A stretch of 64,000 bases of DNA. It comes from an uncultured Muribaculum sp. (GTDB lineage Bacteria; Bacteroidota; Bacteroidia; Bacteroidales; Muribaculaceae). The notes under the pieces were generated by a model that saw only the letters and a program-made list of their open reading frames with translations, made no database searches and was not told where the DNA came from. How positions within the stretch are numbered: position 1 is the stretch's first letter; each line of letters begins with the position of its first letter. Below, in pieces: positions 6,842-16,082 of this stretch. The stretch covers positions 1 to 64,000 of the forward strand of contig CAJUMZ010000005.1 of NCBI GenBank assembly GCA_910587665.1, in the 5' to 3' direction. The translations under genes and the position numbers were made by a program.

Positions 6842-7981
6842 CTATTCCTCCTTATGCGCCCCGTCGCTGATAACAACGGGATATACTTTCGGCTCATGGC
6901 CGTATTTTTCGTTGAATTTTGATTTGGCTGTCATCACGAAACTGTCACGCAGTTTCTTCTTCACAAGGTTGATGGTACAGCCTCCAAAGCCACCGCCCAT
7001 GATGCGAGAGCCGGTCACTCCGCACTCCTTGGCAATATCATTTAGGAAGTCAAGTTCCTCGCAGCTCACCTCATAGTCGTATGATAGTCCCCGGTGGGTC
7101 TCATACATCTTCTTTCCGACAGTCTCATAGTCGCCGGCATTGAGGGCATCGCACACGGCAAGCACACGGTCTTTCTCCTCGATCACGAATTTCGCACGGA
7201 AGTAATCCTCTGCTGTGATGTCTGTGCGAATTGAATCGAGCATCTCCATAGTTGCATCACGAAGGGTCTCGATACCGAGACGTTTTGCCACGCGTTCGCA
7301 GGACTGGCGACGCTTGTTGTAGGGAGAATCGGCCAGTTCATGCTTGACACGCGAGTCAATGAGGACAAGCTCGTAGCCTTCGGGATTGAACGGGAAATAT
7401 TCAAACTCCATAGAGCGGCAGTCAAGGCGCATCAGCTTCCCTTTCTGACCCATCACGGATGCAAACTGGTCCATAATCCCGCAGTTCACGCCGCAGTAGT
7501 TGTGCTCGGTTGACTGTCCGATCCTTGCAAGCTCAAACTTGTCAATCCGGTTGTCGTTAAATAGGTCGTTAAGTGCGAACGCGAAGCAACTTTCAAGTGC
7601 AGCCGACGAGCTTAATCCCGCGCCGAGAGGCACATTGCCTGCAAACACGGCATCGAAACCCCTGACAACACCGCCACGTTTGAGTATCTCCTGGCAAACG
7701 CCGAAGATATACCGCGCCCATGACGCTTCGGGAGCATCGGCCTCATTCAGCCCGAACTCGGCATAGTCGTCTATGTCGATGGAATACACGCGCACCTTGT
7801 CGGTGTCATTCGGGGCTATTTCAGCCATTATCACCTTGTCAATAGCACCCGGGAAAACGAATCCGCCATTATAGTCGGTATGCTCTCCGATAAGGTTTAT
7901 TCTTCCTGCCGATGCGTAAACACTGGCAGGCTCGTTAAAGCGTTTCTGAAATGCTTCATGGATTTTTGTTTTCAATTCCAT
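6842..7981 (-). CDS. galK: Galactokinase
   Basis: Phosphorylates galactose to galactose 1-phosphate with ATP in the cytoplasm, the first committed Leloir step. The 379-residue GHMP kinase has the galactokinase signature GRINLIGEHTDYNGG near residue 27, the ATP-binding loop GNVPLGAGLSSSAALE (about 115-130), the catalytic Asp region NCGIMDQFASVMG, and the C-terminal GSRIMGGGFGGCTINLV. Full length and intact. It sits between the GH2 beta-mannosidase and GH92 genes in one operon, so free galactose is presumably a product of the whole locus, which encodes several alpha-galactosidases. No galT or galE is present in the window; the adjacent nucleotidyltransferase may take over from GalT. Confidence 0.95.
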   Translation of the reverse strand: MELKTKIHEAFQKRFNEPASVYASAGRINLIGEHTDYNGGFVFPGAIDKVIMAEIAPNDTDKVRVYSIDIDDYAEFGLNEADAPEASWARYIFGVCQEILKRGGVVRGFDAVFAGNVPLGAGLSSSAALESCFAFALNDLFNDNRIDKFELARIGQSTEHNYCGVNCGIMDQFASVMGQKGKLMRLDCRSMEFEYFPFNPEGYELVLIDSRVKHELADSPYNKRRQSCERVAKRLGIETLRDATMEMLDSIRTDITAEDYFRAKFVIEEKDRVLAVCDALNAGDYETVGKKMYETHRGLSYDYEVSCEELDFLNDIAKECGVTGSRIMGGGFGGCTINLVKKKLRDSFVMTAKSKFNEKYGHEPKVYPVVISDGAHKEE

Positions 7982-8017
7982 TATTTAATATTATGATAGA
8001 TTATTGTTTTGATTGAT

Positions 8018-10651
8018 TTAATTTTCACCAAGAGGCTTGAACTCGGCTTCTCGTTTCATGCCCTTGCCATTATCGGTGGCTTTTGTGCGGGAATGGATAT
8101 CACCCATCGAAATTATCTTGAGCTGTTTTCTAAAATCAGTTTCAGGTAACGACGTGTCGACATGTATTGTGCGTGTCGAGCCCGGCATGATGTTGAAATA
8201 ATTGTCAGAGAAGAAATTATCGATGCCTTCAAGCGACAGGAATACACCACGGGCAAAAATGTCGGAGCCGATAGCTATGTCATATCCATTGTCGGCAGGC
8301 GTGATATTGACATTATATTCGGGCGAAGAATAGTTCATGAATTTCTGTTTTGTGCAAAATCCTACATTTTCATAGGTGCGGTCGCCGGTATTGAATGTCG
8401 TATAGAAGATTATATCTCCGCGGTTGTTGTTGCCTATGACGTTAGATACTTTATCCAAGAAAACGCATTTTGAAGTTAACGGCTTTGCGTTGTAGTCGAA
8501 GGATTTTGTGAAAACCGGGGTGCCGTTCAGCTTCATTGCGGTAATTGTGAATTTTCCCTTTGCAGGTGTGCGGCGGTCGGTGACGATATTGACCGACAGG
8601 GTGTCATTTATCACTACCGGTGAGACAAGGATATCATCGTAGGCTCCCTTGGAGTAATATTGCTGTGCTTTCCATCTGCCATAATAATCACGCCCTGCCC
8701 ATGACGCCACAGGCCAGCAGTCATTGTGTTGCCATACGAGTGTGCCCATGCAGTGGGGCATGTCGCGACGGTGCGCCTCAATGGCTGTCTTTATCGCGTC
8801 GCCCTGTAGGATAGAGCCTACATATAGGAATGACGGGAAATCATCGGGAGTACGGAATTCCTGTTCCATGTACTCACGGATAAGGTTGTTGGCATAGGAT
8901 CCTGCACGTTGGTGTGCCATCATTACTTCGGAATTGATACTCCAGTCCCTCTCCTGGGGAGCGTATATCTTAACTGATTCAAATTCAGGGAATGACTGAA
9001 ATCCGTATTCGGAGAAAAATCGTGCTTTTTCCACATTATAATGCCCGATAGAGTCGCGCCCGTGCCATACGCCCCAATAGTGGGCGTCGCCGTGGACACC
9101 GTCGGATGGTGTGTCCTCAAAGGCAAAGGGAGAAGAGGGGCGATAGGAGATACCGCCGCCATATTGCTCTACGACTTCGGGTAGGGTGCGGAAGTACATA
9201 TCCTTGAACTGTTTGGTCGTGAGTTCTTCAACACCTTTTTCTTTATAATAATTATATCTGTTGCCCCATCCGTAATATACATCCTGGCATTCATTGTTAC
9301 CACACCATAGGGCAATGGAGCAGTGATTGCGCAAACGCTCTACATTGTCTATTGCTTCCTGACGGATGTTTGCGATAAATGCCGAATCGGCGGGATATGT
9401 GGAGCATGCAAACATGAAATCCTGCCATACCAGAATGCCGTTGCGATCACAGAGCGTATAAAAATAGTCATCTTCATAGACTCCGCCTCCCCATACACGA
9501 ATCATGTTCATGTTCACTCTTTTTGCATCCAGCACATGTTTTTCGTATTTTTCCTTGGTGATGCGTGGAAGGAAGTTGTCAAGCGGTATCATGTCAACTC
9601 CTTTCATAAATACCGGCTTGCCATTTAGCTCAAATGTGAGTGAACGCCCGTACTCGTCATCTTCCGTGACAAGTTTAAGGGAACGTAATCCAATTTCATC
9701 GGTTGCCGTGACTTCATCACCGTTGATGCTTACGGTTGTCGAAAAGTCATACAGGTAAGGCTCTCCGAGCCCATTGGTCCACCATAGGCGCGGCTTTTTG
9801 ACGGTGTAGTCCAGTGTAATACTGTTCATGCCTTTTTTCAGCGATGTTTCTTTAGAGGCAACCTTTTTTCCGTCGGCTGTCACTGTCACTGTTGCATGAT
9901 CGGTGTCAGTGTCTGACATTACGCGCACTATTGTCGAGAGGTCGGCTCGTGAGGGATTGACCTCTTTCTGGATATGCTGTACATTATCTATTTTTAGCCC
10001 ATTCCATGTTACAAGACGCACATTTCTCCATATTCCCGACGTGACCAGGCGCGGTCCCCAATCCCATCCGTAATGATATCCAGCCTTGCGGGCGAATATA
10101 CTCAGTGTCTTGTTGAAAATACCTCCGTTCTGGCTTTGGTCAGGTCCGGTGTTAAACGTATAGTCGTATTGGTCATATTTAGGCAAGTCAACCTTGATGG
10201 GAGAGTTAAAATATACTTCAAGAAGATTGTCGCCCTTGTGCAGCTTGTTTTTCACATCGCATGTCCATGTACGGTGCATGTTGTCGGCTTTCAGGATACA
10301 TTCGTGGTTCAGGTACACATCGGCATATGTGTCGAGACCTTCGAATACTATCTGCTGGTTTTCAGCATTTGCCTCATCTTCCGTGACGTGAATTATCGTC
10401 TCGTACATCCAGTCTTCCTTGTCGACCCACTGTACTGCGCGCTCGTTAAGGCGGAAGAAGGGATCTTCGATTATTTCATTGGCCATTAGGTCGGTATGCA
10501 CAGTCCCCGGTACGGTAGCGGGGTACCATATTTCTGACCGCCCTTGTCTGAAACGCCAGTTGTCATGCAGGTTTCGGCTTGTTACCGCCGCGTCAGCCAA
10601 TGTGGCGCCTGCAATGGATAACAGAATCGCTGTTATAGATCGAAAACACAT
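8018..10651 (-). CDS. GH2 beta-mannosidase
   Basis: Removes terminal beta-linked mannose by a retaining mechanism. The 877-residue product has a signal peptide (about 1-22), an N-terminal sugar-binding jelly roll with NWRFRQGRSEIWYPATVPGT typical of beta-mannosidases, an immunoglobulin-like domain, then a TIM barrel with the acid/base Glu in WCGNNE (about 451) and the nucleophile Glu in FFSEYGFQSFPE (about 546). The barrel is followed by C-terminal beta domains. In Bacteroidota such enzymes act on the beta-mannose of the N-glycan core or on plant mannans. Its operon partners GH92 and GH95 favour a host-glycan role, though galactomannan remains possible. Confidence 0.9.
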   Translation of the reverse strand: MCFRSITAILLSIAGATLADAAVTSRNLHDNWRFRQGRSEIWYPATVPGTVHTDLMANEIIEDPFFRLNERAVQWVDKEDWMYETIIHVTEDEANAENQQIVFEGLDTYADVYLNHECILKADNMHRTWTCDVKNKLHKGDNLLEVYFNSPIKVDLPKYDQYDYTFNTGPDQSQNGGIFNKTLSIFARKAGYHYGWDWGPRLVTSGIWRNVRLVTWNGLKIDNVQHIQKEVNPSRADLSTIVRVMSDTDTDHATVTVTADGKKVASKETSLKKGMNSITLDYTVKKPRLWWTNGLGEPYLYDFSTTVSINGDEVTATDEIGLRSLKLVTEDDEYGRSLTFELNGKPVFMKGVDMIPLDNFLPRITKEKYEKHVLDAKRVNMNMIRVWGGGVYEDDYFYTLCDRNGILVWQDFMFACSTYPADSAFIANIRQEAIDNVERLRNHCSIALWCGNNECQDVYYGWGNRYNYYKEKGVEELTTKQFKDMYFRTLPEVVEQYGGGISYRPSSPFAFEDTPSDGVHGDAHYWGVWHGRDSIGHYNVEKARFFSEYGFQSFPEFESVKIYAPQERDWSINSEVMMAHQRAGSYANNLIREYMEQEFRTPDDFPSFLYVGSILQGDAIKTAIEAHRRDMPHCMGTLVWQHNDCWPVASWAGRDYYGRWKAQQYYSKGAYDDILVSPVVINDTLSVNIVTDRRTPAKGKFTITAMKLNGTPVFTKSFDYNAKPLTSKCVFLDKVSNVIGNNNRGDIIFYTTFNTGDRTYENVGFCTKQKFMNYSSPEYNVNITPADNGYDIAIGSDIFARGVFLSLEGIDNFFSDNYFNIMPGSTRTIHVDTSLPETDFRKQLKIISMGDIHSRTKATDNGKGMKREAEFKPLGEN

Positions 10652-10663
10652 ATGATCAAATAT

Positions 10664-13069
10664 TTAAATTGTTAGATTTAGATTTTGTCCGGGGATAAGG
10701 GAGAAGGTTGTAGTTCCGTCAGTGTCCGGGGCTATTTTTACCGGTTTACCGTCGATGTTGACTTTCATGTATTCCGGTATACGTACCTTAAGGTCTGTTT
10801 TACGACTTGCCCTGAGTGTGGCTGCTGTAAGTTTCATGTTATCCCATTTCATGTCAGCCTCAATGGCTCCTCTTGCACATATACCATTTACATAGCCTGA
10901 ATTCCATACTTCTGGAAGGGCGGGAAGAAATTCAATATACCCGTTCTGGCTTTGCAGGAGCATGTCGCAGATACCCGCCACGCTTGCCTCTGTTGCGTCA
11001 AAGCTGAAGATGTCATTTGGTGCGCCGGCGATTCCTTTGGGAGATACTGTCATTAGATTTTCACGGGTAAAATAGCGGAAGAGTTCCTGAAGATAGTCAT
11101 GAGACTTTTGCCCGTCTTTAAGGAATGAGTTGAAACATAGCATATTTGCACAGCTCCATTCGGTGTTTTCCCAATTCCTGTCGGCGGTCTGTGCTGACAA
11201 TGTGCGTATTGCCGCCTCCATTAGTTCCGGAGTTGAGTCAAATGACATCTGTCCGAAGGGATATAGGGAATGCAGGTGGGATGAGTGGCGGTGGGACGGA
11301 TCCTGACGACCGACATCGAGCAGCCATTCCTTGATGAATCCGTCGCTGCCTACTTCAATAGGGGGGAGTCTCTTGATGTCTTTTTCAAGGCGTTTGCGGA
11401 ATCCCTTGTCAATGCCGAGGATTTTTGATGATTGTATACATGCGTCGTAGATAAGATATACGATAGAGCGGTCTATGGAAGGCATCATTGATGCTGAATA
11501 GGTATTGCCGTCGTGATAACGGAATCCGATTTCCGGCGAGATGCTTGGCCCTGTGACGAGAAATCCTGAGTTTGGATCTTCAACCATATAATCCATGAAA
11601 AATTCCGCACATCCCTTTAATATCGGGTAACCTGTATTGCGAAGATATTCCTGGTCGAGAGTGTACAGGTAGTGGCTCCAAAGTTCTGTCGCAAGCCATG
11701 CCCCTCCGGTCACATGAAGTCCCCATCCGATATCTCCCCCCGGGGCTGTATATCCCCACACATTTGCCACGGTGTGGGCACACCATCCTTTACATCCGTA
11801 AAGCTTGGAGGCTGTTTCTGCTCCATATTTCTGGAGGTGGCGCAGATAAGTGAACAATGATTCGTTGCACTCGTGGAGGTTTGCCTTGTTGGATGACCAA
11901 TAGTTCTGATTTATATTTATATCAAGGTGATAATCGCAGGTCCATGACATCTGACATGCAAGATTGTCATTCCAGATTCCCTGTAGGTTGGAGCACAAGG
12001 GAGAGCGAGGGCGCGATGACGCGATCTGCATATATCTTCCGTATTGGAAAAACAGGGCGTCAAAATCCGGGTCGACAGCTCCGTTTTTTATAAGGCGCAG
12101 TCGTGTGTCGGTGGGGAGCGATGACGGGTCGCCGTTGCCTCCGAATGAGACTGACATCCTGTTGAACAATGCCGAATGATCGGCCACATGGTTTTTGCGT
12201 AATATGTCAAAGCCGAGATTTTTCGCACGGCTTACGTTATTGGCGGCAGTCTCCTTGTAGTCATTGCCGGTATAGTCAGTACGAATGTCGATTAATATTG
12301 TCAGGGTATCGGCATTGGTTACGGTTACCGATCCGTCATTTCGTAAAATGCTGCCTCCGTCGGCATCTATTGTTATGTTTCCGATGAAGTTTACTCCTCC
12401 GGGACCAAACATATGGTACGATACTTTTCCGTCAAATATTATGCCGTTGTCTGATGTCGTTATGCCGGCTTCACGGAGCAGTTCGGGATATAGTGTCGCC
12501 GATACGGCACCTTTTTTGTCGGCACTGATCCTTACCGCCAGTATATCATCAGGGTAGTCGCAGATGTATTCACGTTTGTATTGCACATCTCCGCTTTGGT
12601 AGGTTGTGGTGGCTACCGCGTCGGCAAGGTCCAGTGACCGTCGGTATCCGGATATGTCAGGTGATTGGGAGCTAAAGTCAATCACCAGGTCGCCTACGGG
12701 TAGATGTGTGCCAAACGACGCTGACCTTCCTGAAAGATATTTTCGGGTGAGTTCATTTCCTTGGGCTATGTCGCCGCTGAAAAATGCGGTTCTTATTTCT
12801 GACAGCCTTGATGGTCCGCAGTTGTCGTTCTGCAATGAATCGCGTTGGCCCGACCACATGGTGATTTCATTTAGCGCGATGCGCTCCTGGCTGATGCCGC
12901 CGTATACCATGGCACCCAAACGCCCGTTGCCGATTGGCAGGGCTTCCATCCACTCTGATGCCGGAGTACTATACCATAGTTCGGTCTCGCTGTTTGTCGC
13001 GTTGGCTATCGAGGCGGACATGCCTATTGCCAACAACGCCATACCGTGCTTTAATAATTTATTCATCAA
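10664..13069 (-). CDS. GH95 alpha-L-fucosidase-like enzyme
   Basis: GH95 enzymes are inverting alpha-1,2-L-fucosidases, with some alpha-L-galactosidases. The 801-residue product has a signal peptide (about 1-24), the N-terminal LPIGNGRLGAMVYGG motif, NEITMWSG, the Asn pair in DININQNYW (about 385) that positions the water, the acid Glu in the SPE motif (SISPEIGF, about 510), and the catalytic Asp in FSFDATEASVAG (about 688). That last segment usually reads DGNFGGTAA, so the loop around the Asp is altered here while the Asp is kept. First gene of the leftward operon, 12 bases before the GH2 gene. Removing alpha-1,2-fucose would expose blood-group H, A or B cores; the altered loop could shift specificity. 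Confidence 0.88.
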   Translation of the reverse strand: MMNKLLKHGMALLAIGMSASIANATNSETELWYSTPASEWMEALPIGNGRLGAMVYGGISQERIALNEITMWSGQRDSLQNDNCGPSRLSEIRTAFFSGDIAQGNELTRKYLSGRSASFGTHLPVGDLVIDFSSQSPDISGYRRSLDLADAVATTTYQSGDVQYKREYICDYPDDILAVRISADKKGAVSATLYPELLREAGITTSDNGIIFDGKVSYHMFGPGGVNFIGNITIDADGGSILRNDGSVTVTNADTLTILIDIRTDYTGNDYKETAANNVSRAKNLGFDILRKNHVADHSALFNRMSVSFGGNGDPSSLPTDTRLRLIKNGAVDPDFDALFFQYGRYMQIASSRPRSPLCSNLQGIWNDNLACQMSWTCDYHLDININQNYWSSNKANLHECNESLFTYLRHLQKYGAETASKLYGCKGWCAHTVANVWGYTAPGGDIGWGLHVTGGAWLATELWSHYLYTLDQEYLRNTGYPILKGCAEFFMDYMVEDPNSGFLVTGPSISPEIGFRYHDGNTYSASMMPSIDRSIVYLIYDACIQSSKILGIDKGFRKRLEKDIKRLPPIEVGSDGFIKEWLLDVGRQDPSHRHSSHLHSLYPFGQMSFDSTPELMEAAIRTLSAQTADRNWENTEWSCANMLCFNSFLKDGQKSHDYLQELFRYFTRENLMTVSPKGIAGAPNDIFSFDATEASVAGICDMLLQSQNGYIEFLPALPEVWNSGYVNGICARGAIEADMKWDNMKLTAATLRASRKTDLKVRIPEYMKVNIDGKPVKIAPDTDGTTTFSLIPGQNLNLTI

Positions 13070-13107
13070 ATGGTGATTTTTAATTGGTTTATTATTTGGA
13101 CTGATTG

Positions 13108-13115
13108 CAAAATTA
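13108..13115 (-). promoter_or_regulatory. -7 element for the left glycan operon
   Basis: Read leftward, TAATTTTG matches TAnnTTTG exactly, 38 bases upstream of the GH95 start codon. No good -33 element is found at the usual distance, which would fit a promoter that needs an activator such as the hybrid two-component regulator of this locus. Confidence 0.45.
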
Positions 13116-13471
13116 TGCCAAACGTCAGAGACTCCTTTTTAATAATTCTTCTAATTATGTCACAATTTTGTCAAATTGGAATTTTTATAAGTTTTGCGTC
13201 ATGTTTTTCAAAAACGCAAGTTTTGAGTATGATGCGGTATGGTATTTGTCTCTTTTGAGTCACTGCTTTGCGCATTTGCGCCATATGGTGTGTTCCGATG
13301 CCATGCAGGGATGTTTTGTGCTAACGTTGCCGAGTTTGTTAAAAAAAATGGTTGTTTTTTCATTAAGCCTGCATCTTATAAGTCGTAATTTTACACTCGA
13401 AAAAGAACATGCGGCCGGGTGGCATCTTCTTGCTTATGGCTGCATATCCTTGAATTTAATAACTAAAAGAT
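13116..13471. promoter_or_regulatory. Divergent control region of the glycan locus
   Basis: The two arms of the locus are transcribed away from this roughly 400-base region. It holds several TTGCG half-sites: an inverted pair TTGCGT/ACGCAA at 13194-13219 with a 14-base gap, and a direct pair TTTGCGC at 13267-13273 and 13275-13281. No consensus rightward promoter is seen, although TAATTTTA at 13386-13393 is one base off the -7 consensus. The frame that crosses the region in + orientation (13105-13482) has no protein-like features. A regulator-binding role for the half-sites is an inference. Confidence 0.4.
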
Positions 13472-16060
13472 ATGAAGTTTAAACCAATCGCACATTTTAC
13501 ATCGGCAATGACGGCAATGTCCATCTTGCCATGCCTGTGTGCCTCGTGTCAGGATGATTATGTCTACGATGACAAGGCTCCGGAAAATTTAGGGGCGAGC
13601 ATCTATGACTATCTCCGTAACGACGGTGAGTTCACGTACTTTGTCAGGTTGATAGATGACCTCGAATATAAGGAGGTGTTATCTAAAACCGGCAGCAAGA
13701 CCCTCTTTCCTGCGGATGACGATGCTTTTGACCGATTTTTTCAGAACAATCCTTTTGGCGTGAAAAGGTATGATGACTTGACGGTCATCCAAAAGAAAAA
13801 ACTTATGAACACGAGCATGGTCAATATGGCATATCTTAGCGAAATGCTGTCAAATGTTGCGGGCTCCGACGGTGCTAACGAAGGCATGGCTGTCAGGAGG
13901 AGGGCTTCGGGATCATACATGGATGAAGTGATAACCTCCATGCCTCAAAGCCTTCTGGGAAATCCATATTGGAGCCGATTTGCCAGCCGAGACCTGTTTA
14001 TGGTTGAGGATGCTCCAATGATTGTGCATTTTACCGATAAGCAGATGTCAACTCAAGGAATGACAGCCGATGATTTCGCCGTGCTGTATAATGGGGCAGT
14101 ATTCTCTGCCGGTGACATTTTTGTTAATGGAGTAAGGATTAAGAAAAGGGATATAATATGTAAAAACGGTTACATCCATGTAATGGAGGATGTAATCATG
14201 CCGATGTCAAACATGGCTGAGGCAATCAACACGTCAGCCGACACGGAGATTTTCAGCAGTTTGCTTGAAAAATTCAGCGCTCCTTATTATAATGAGTCCT
14301 ATACTGCCGAGATCAAGGACTTTTATAATGGATCTACTCCGCTGCGACCTCTTATAAGCGGAGTGGATTCGGTCTTTGTAAAAGGATATTTCAACGAGCG
14401 TTCACATGTCACCGATCCGTCGGGGGAATCCCTGTCAAGCTATGGCATGCTGTATTATGATCCTTCTGAGGCAACGTATTCCATGAACTCTCCGGAGCAA
14501 GACATGGGAGCGATGTTTGTGCCTACCGACCGGGCGATGACTGAATTTATCAACGGAGGTAAGGGTAGCTATCTTCGCGATGCTTATGGCGGGTGGGAGA
14601 ATGTGCCTACCGATATTTTGGCGATGTTTTTGAAAAATCATCAGAAAAGGTCATTTACTGCATCGTTGCCTCACTCCTGGTCGACACTTACCGACGAGAC
14701 GAGCTATCCTATTGATATAGATAAAAGTAATGTTGAAAAATGTATAATGACCGCCAACGGACCGGTATACATTGTCAATACGGTCTTCCCTCCGATTGAT
14801 TATCAAGGGGTATACGCGTCGGTTCTCACTGATGACAACATGAAGGTAATGAAGTGGGCCATAACCGATGACTGGTCAAATCTGTCGGACACCGAGGCTA
14901 TGCGTTATTATATGTATTTGCGCTCAATGGAAAACATGTACAATCTCCTTGTGCCGACCGATGAGGCGATGCGCAATTACCGGGAGCCGATTTCATGGGC
15001 AATTGGCGGTTCTGCACGTGAGATATGGGAATTTTCATATGTTCCAGGTCTAAACACAGTGACCGCTGATGTATACTCGTCGGATGCTTCCGGAAACAAG
15101 GGGACATTCAAGCGCTCCGTGACCAACAAGCGTATCATCCGCAACCGCTTGCGCGACATAATTGACATGCATATTATCGTTGGAGATAATGATGGAGGCA
15201 GTCTCTCCGGATATGTTGATGACGGCACTTCAAAATATGTGATTACAAAGGGTGGCGCGACGATTGCGGTTAACGGCAGCGGCGCCTCTGTAAGATTCAA
15301 CGGTGGCGGTGACATGGAGGCCGGAGCGGTGGAAGCTTCTGTCGTGACCGGTAATAGCGGACAAGCTTGTAGATATGACTCGGACAACGGCCGTACTTTC
15401 TTCATTGATCATATTTTGCATGACGCCACAGTCAGTGTATATGAGCAGCTTGCCGCCCATCCTGAATATAAGGCGTTTTATGACCTTTGTCGCGGTCATG
15501 ACCAGGTATTGACTTATTTCTCCAACGATCCTGACGTAGAGGAGATATTCAGTTCGAAAATTGGCACGACTTCATCAGGACTCGGGATGGTGGTAAACTC
15601 ATTCAACAATTATCGTTATACGATATTCGTGCCTACAGCCGAAGCTCTTGAGGAGGCTTTCAGGAATGATGCAAATCTCTATACGTGGGAGCAGATTCTC
15701 GCTGACGAGGATTATGCGTCAAAGAAGCGAAAGACTCTTTATCTCCTGTCTTTCCTGAAATATCATTTCATGGACAATTCGGTGTATATAACCGGTAAGC
15801 CATTCGCTACTGCAAGCTATGAAACGGCAGCCAGAAATGAATATGATAAATTTCACAAGGTTACAGTGACAAGTGACGGGACTAATCTTGAGATTCTTGG
15901 AGAAAACGGTTTAAAATCGAGAGTAATACGGAATGACGGACTATATAATGTGATGGCACGTGATTTCATCGTTGATAATACCGATTATACGCAGGCAAAT
16001 AACATCACGGCATCATCCAGGGCTGTAATCCATCTTGTTGACAGTGCGCTGGGGTTCTAA
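13472..16060 (+). CDS. FAS1 (fasciclin) domain surface lipoprotein
   Basis: The 862-residue product begins with a lipoprotein signal ending in LCASC, so it is lipidated at about Cys 26. It contains what look like four fasciclin (FAS1) domains, at about residues 42-250, 255-450, 450-640 and 650-850. The first shows the FAS1 hallmark SIYDYLRNDGEFTYFVRLID with TLFPADDDAFDRFF, and the last begins SVYEQLAAHPEYKAF. FAS1 domains are adhesion or binding modules. It is the first gene of the rightward arm, directly before SusC and SusD, so it is probably an outer-membrane lipoprotein that helps bind the target glycan. FAS1 proteins are known near some SusCD pairs, but their ligands are mostly unknown, so the glycan-binding role is inferred. 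Confidence 0.82.
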   Translation: MKFKPIAHFTSAMTAMSILPCLCASCQDDYVYDDKAPENLGASIYDYLRNDGEFTYFVRLIDDLEYKEVLSKTGSKTLFPADDDAFDRFFQNNPFGVKRYDDLTVIQKKKLMNTSMVNMAYLSEMLSNVAGSDGANEGMAVRRRASGSYMDEVITSMPQSLLGNPYWSRFASRDLFMVEDAPMIVHFTDKQMSTQGMTADDFAVLYNGAVFSAGDIFVNGVRIKKRDIICKNGYIHVMEDVIMPMSNMAEAINTSADTEIFSSLLEKFSAPYYNESYTAEIKDFYNGSTPLRPLISGVDSVFVKGYFNERSHVTDPSGESLSSYGMLYYDPSEATYSMNSPEQDMGAMFVPTDRAMTEFINGGKGSYLRDAYGGWENVPTDILAMFLKNHQKRSFTASLPHSWSTLTDETSYPIDIDKSNVEKCIMTANGPVYIVNTVFPPIDYQGVYASVLTDDNMKVMKWAITDDWSNLSDTEAMRYYMYLRSMENMYNLLVPTDEAMRNYREPISWAIGGSAREIWEFSYVPGLNTVTADVYSSDASGNKGTFKRSVTNKRIIRNRLRDIIDMHIIVGDNDGGSLSGYVDDGTSKYVITKGGATIAVNGSGASVRFNGGGDMEAGAVEASVVTGNSGQACRYDSDNGRTFFIDHILHDATVSVYEQLAAHPEYKAFYDLCRGHDQVLTYFSNDPDVEEIFSSKIGTTSSGLGMVVNSFNNYRYTIFVPTAEALEEAFRNDANLYTWEQILADEDYASKKRKTLYLLSFLKYHFMDNSVYITGKPFATASYETAARNEYDKFHKVTVTSDGTNLEILGENGLKSRVIRNDGLYNVMARDFIVDNTDYTQANNITASSRAVIHLVDSALGF

Positions 16061-16082
16061 GTTAACCTTGAAAATTATTTTT

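Noticed and set aside
13105..13482. Rightward 125-residue open frame in the divergent region
   Set aside because: Covers the whole regulatory region, has no domain or signal peptide, and runs into the FAS1 gene in another frame.
16035..16082. Upstream extension of the first SusC
   Set aside because: It overlaps the 3' end of the FAS1 gene and would place non-signal sequence before an obvious signal peptide at 16083.
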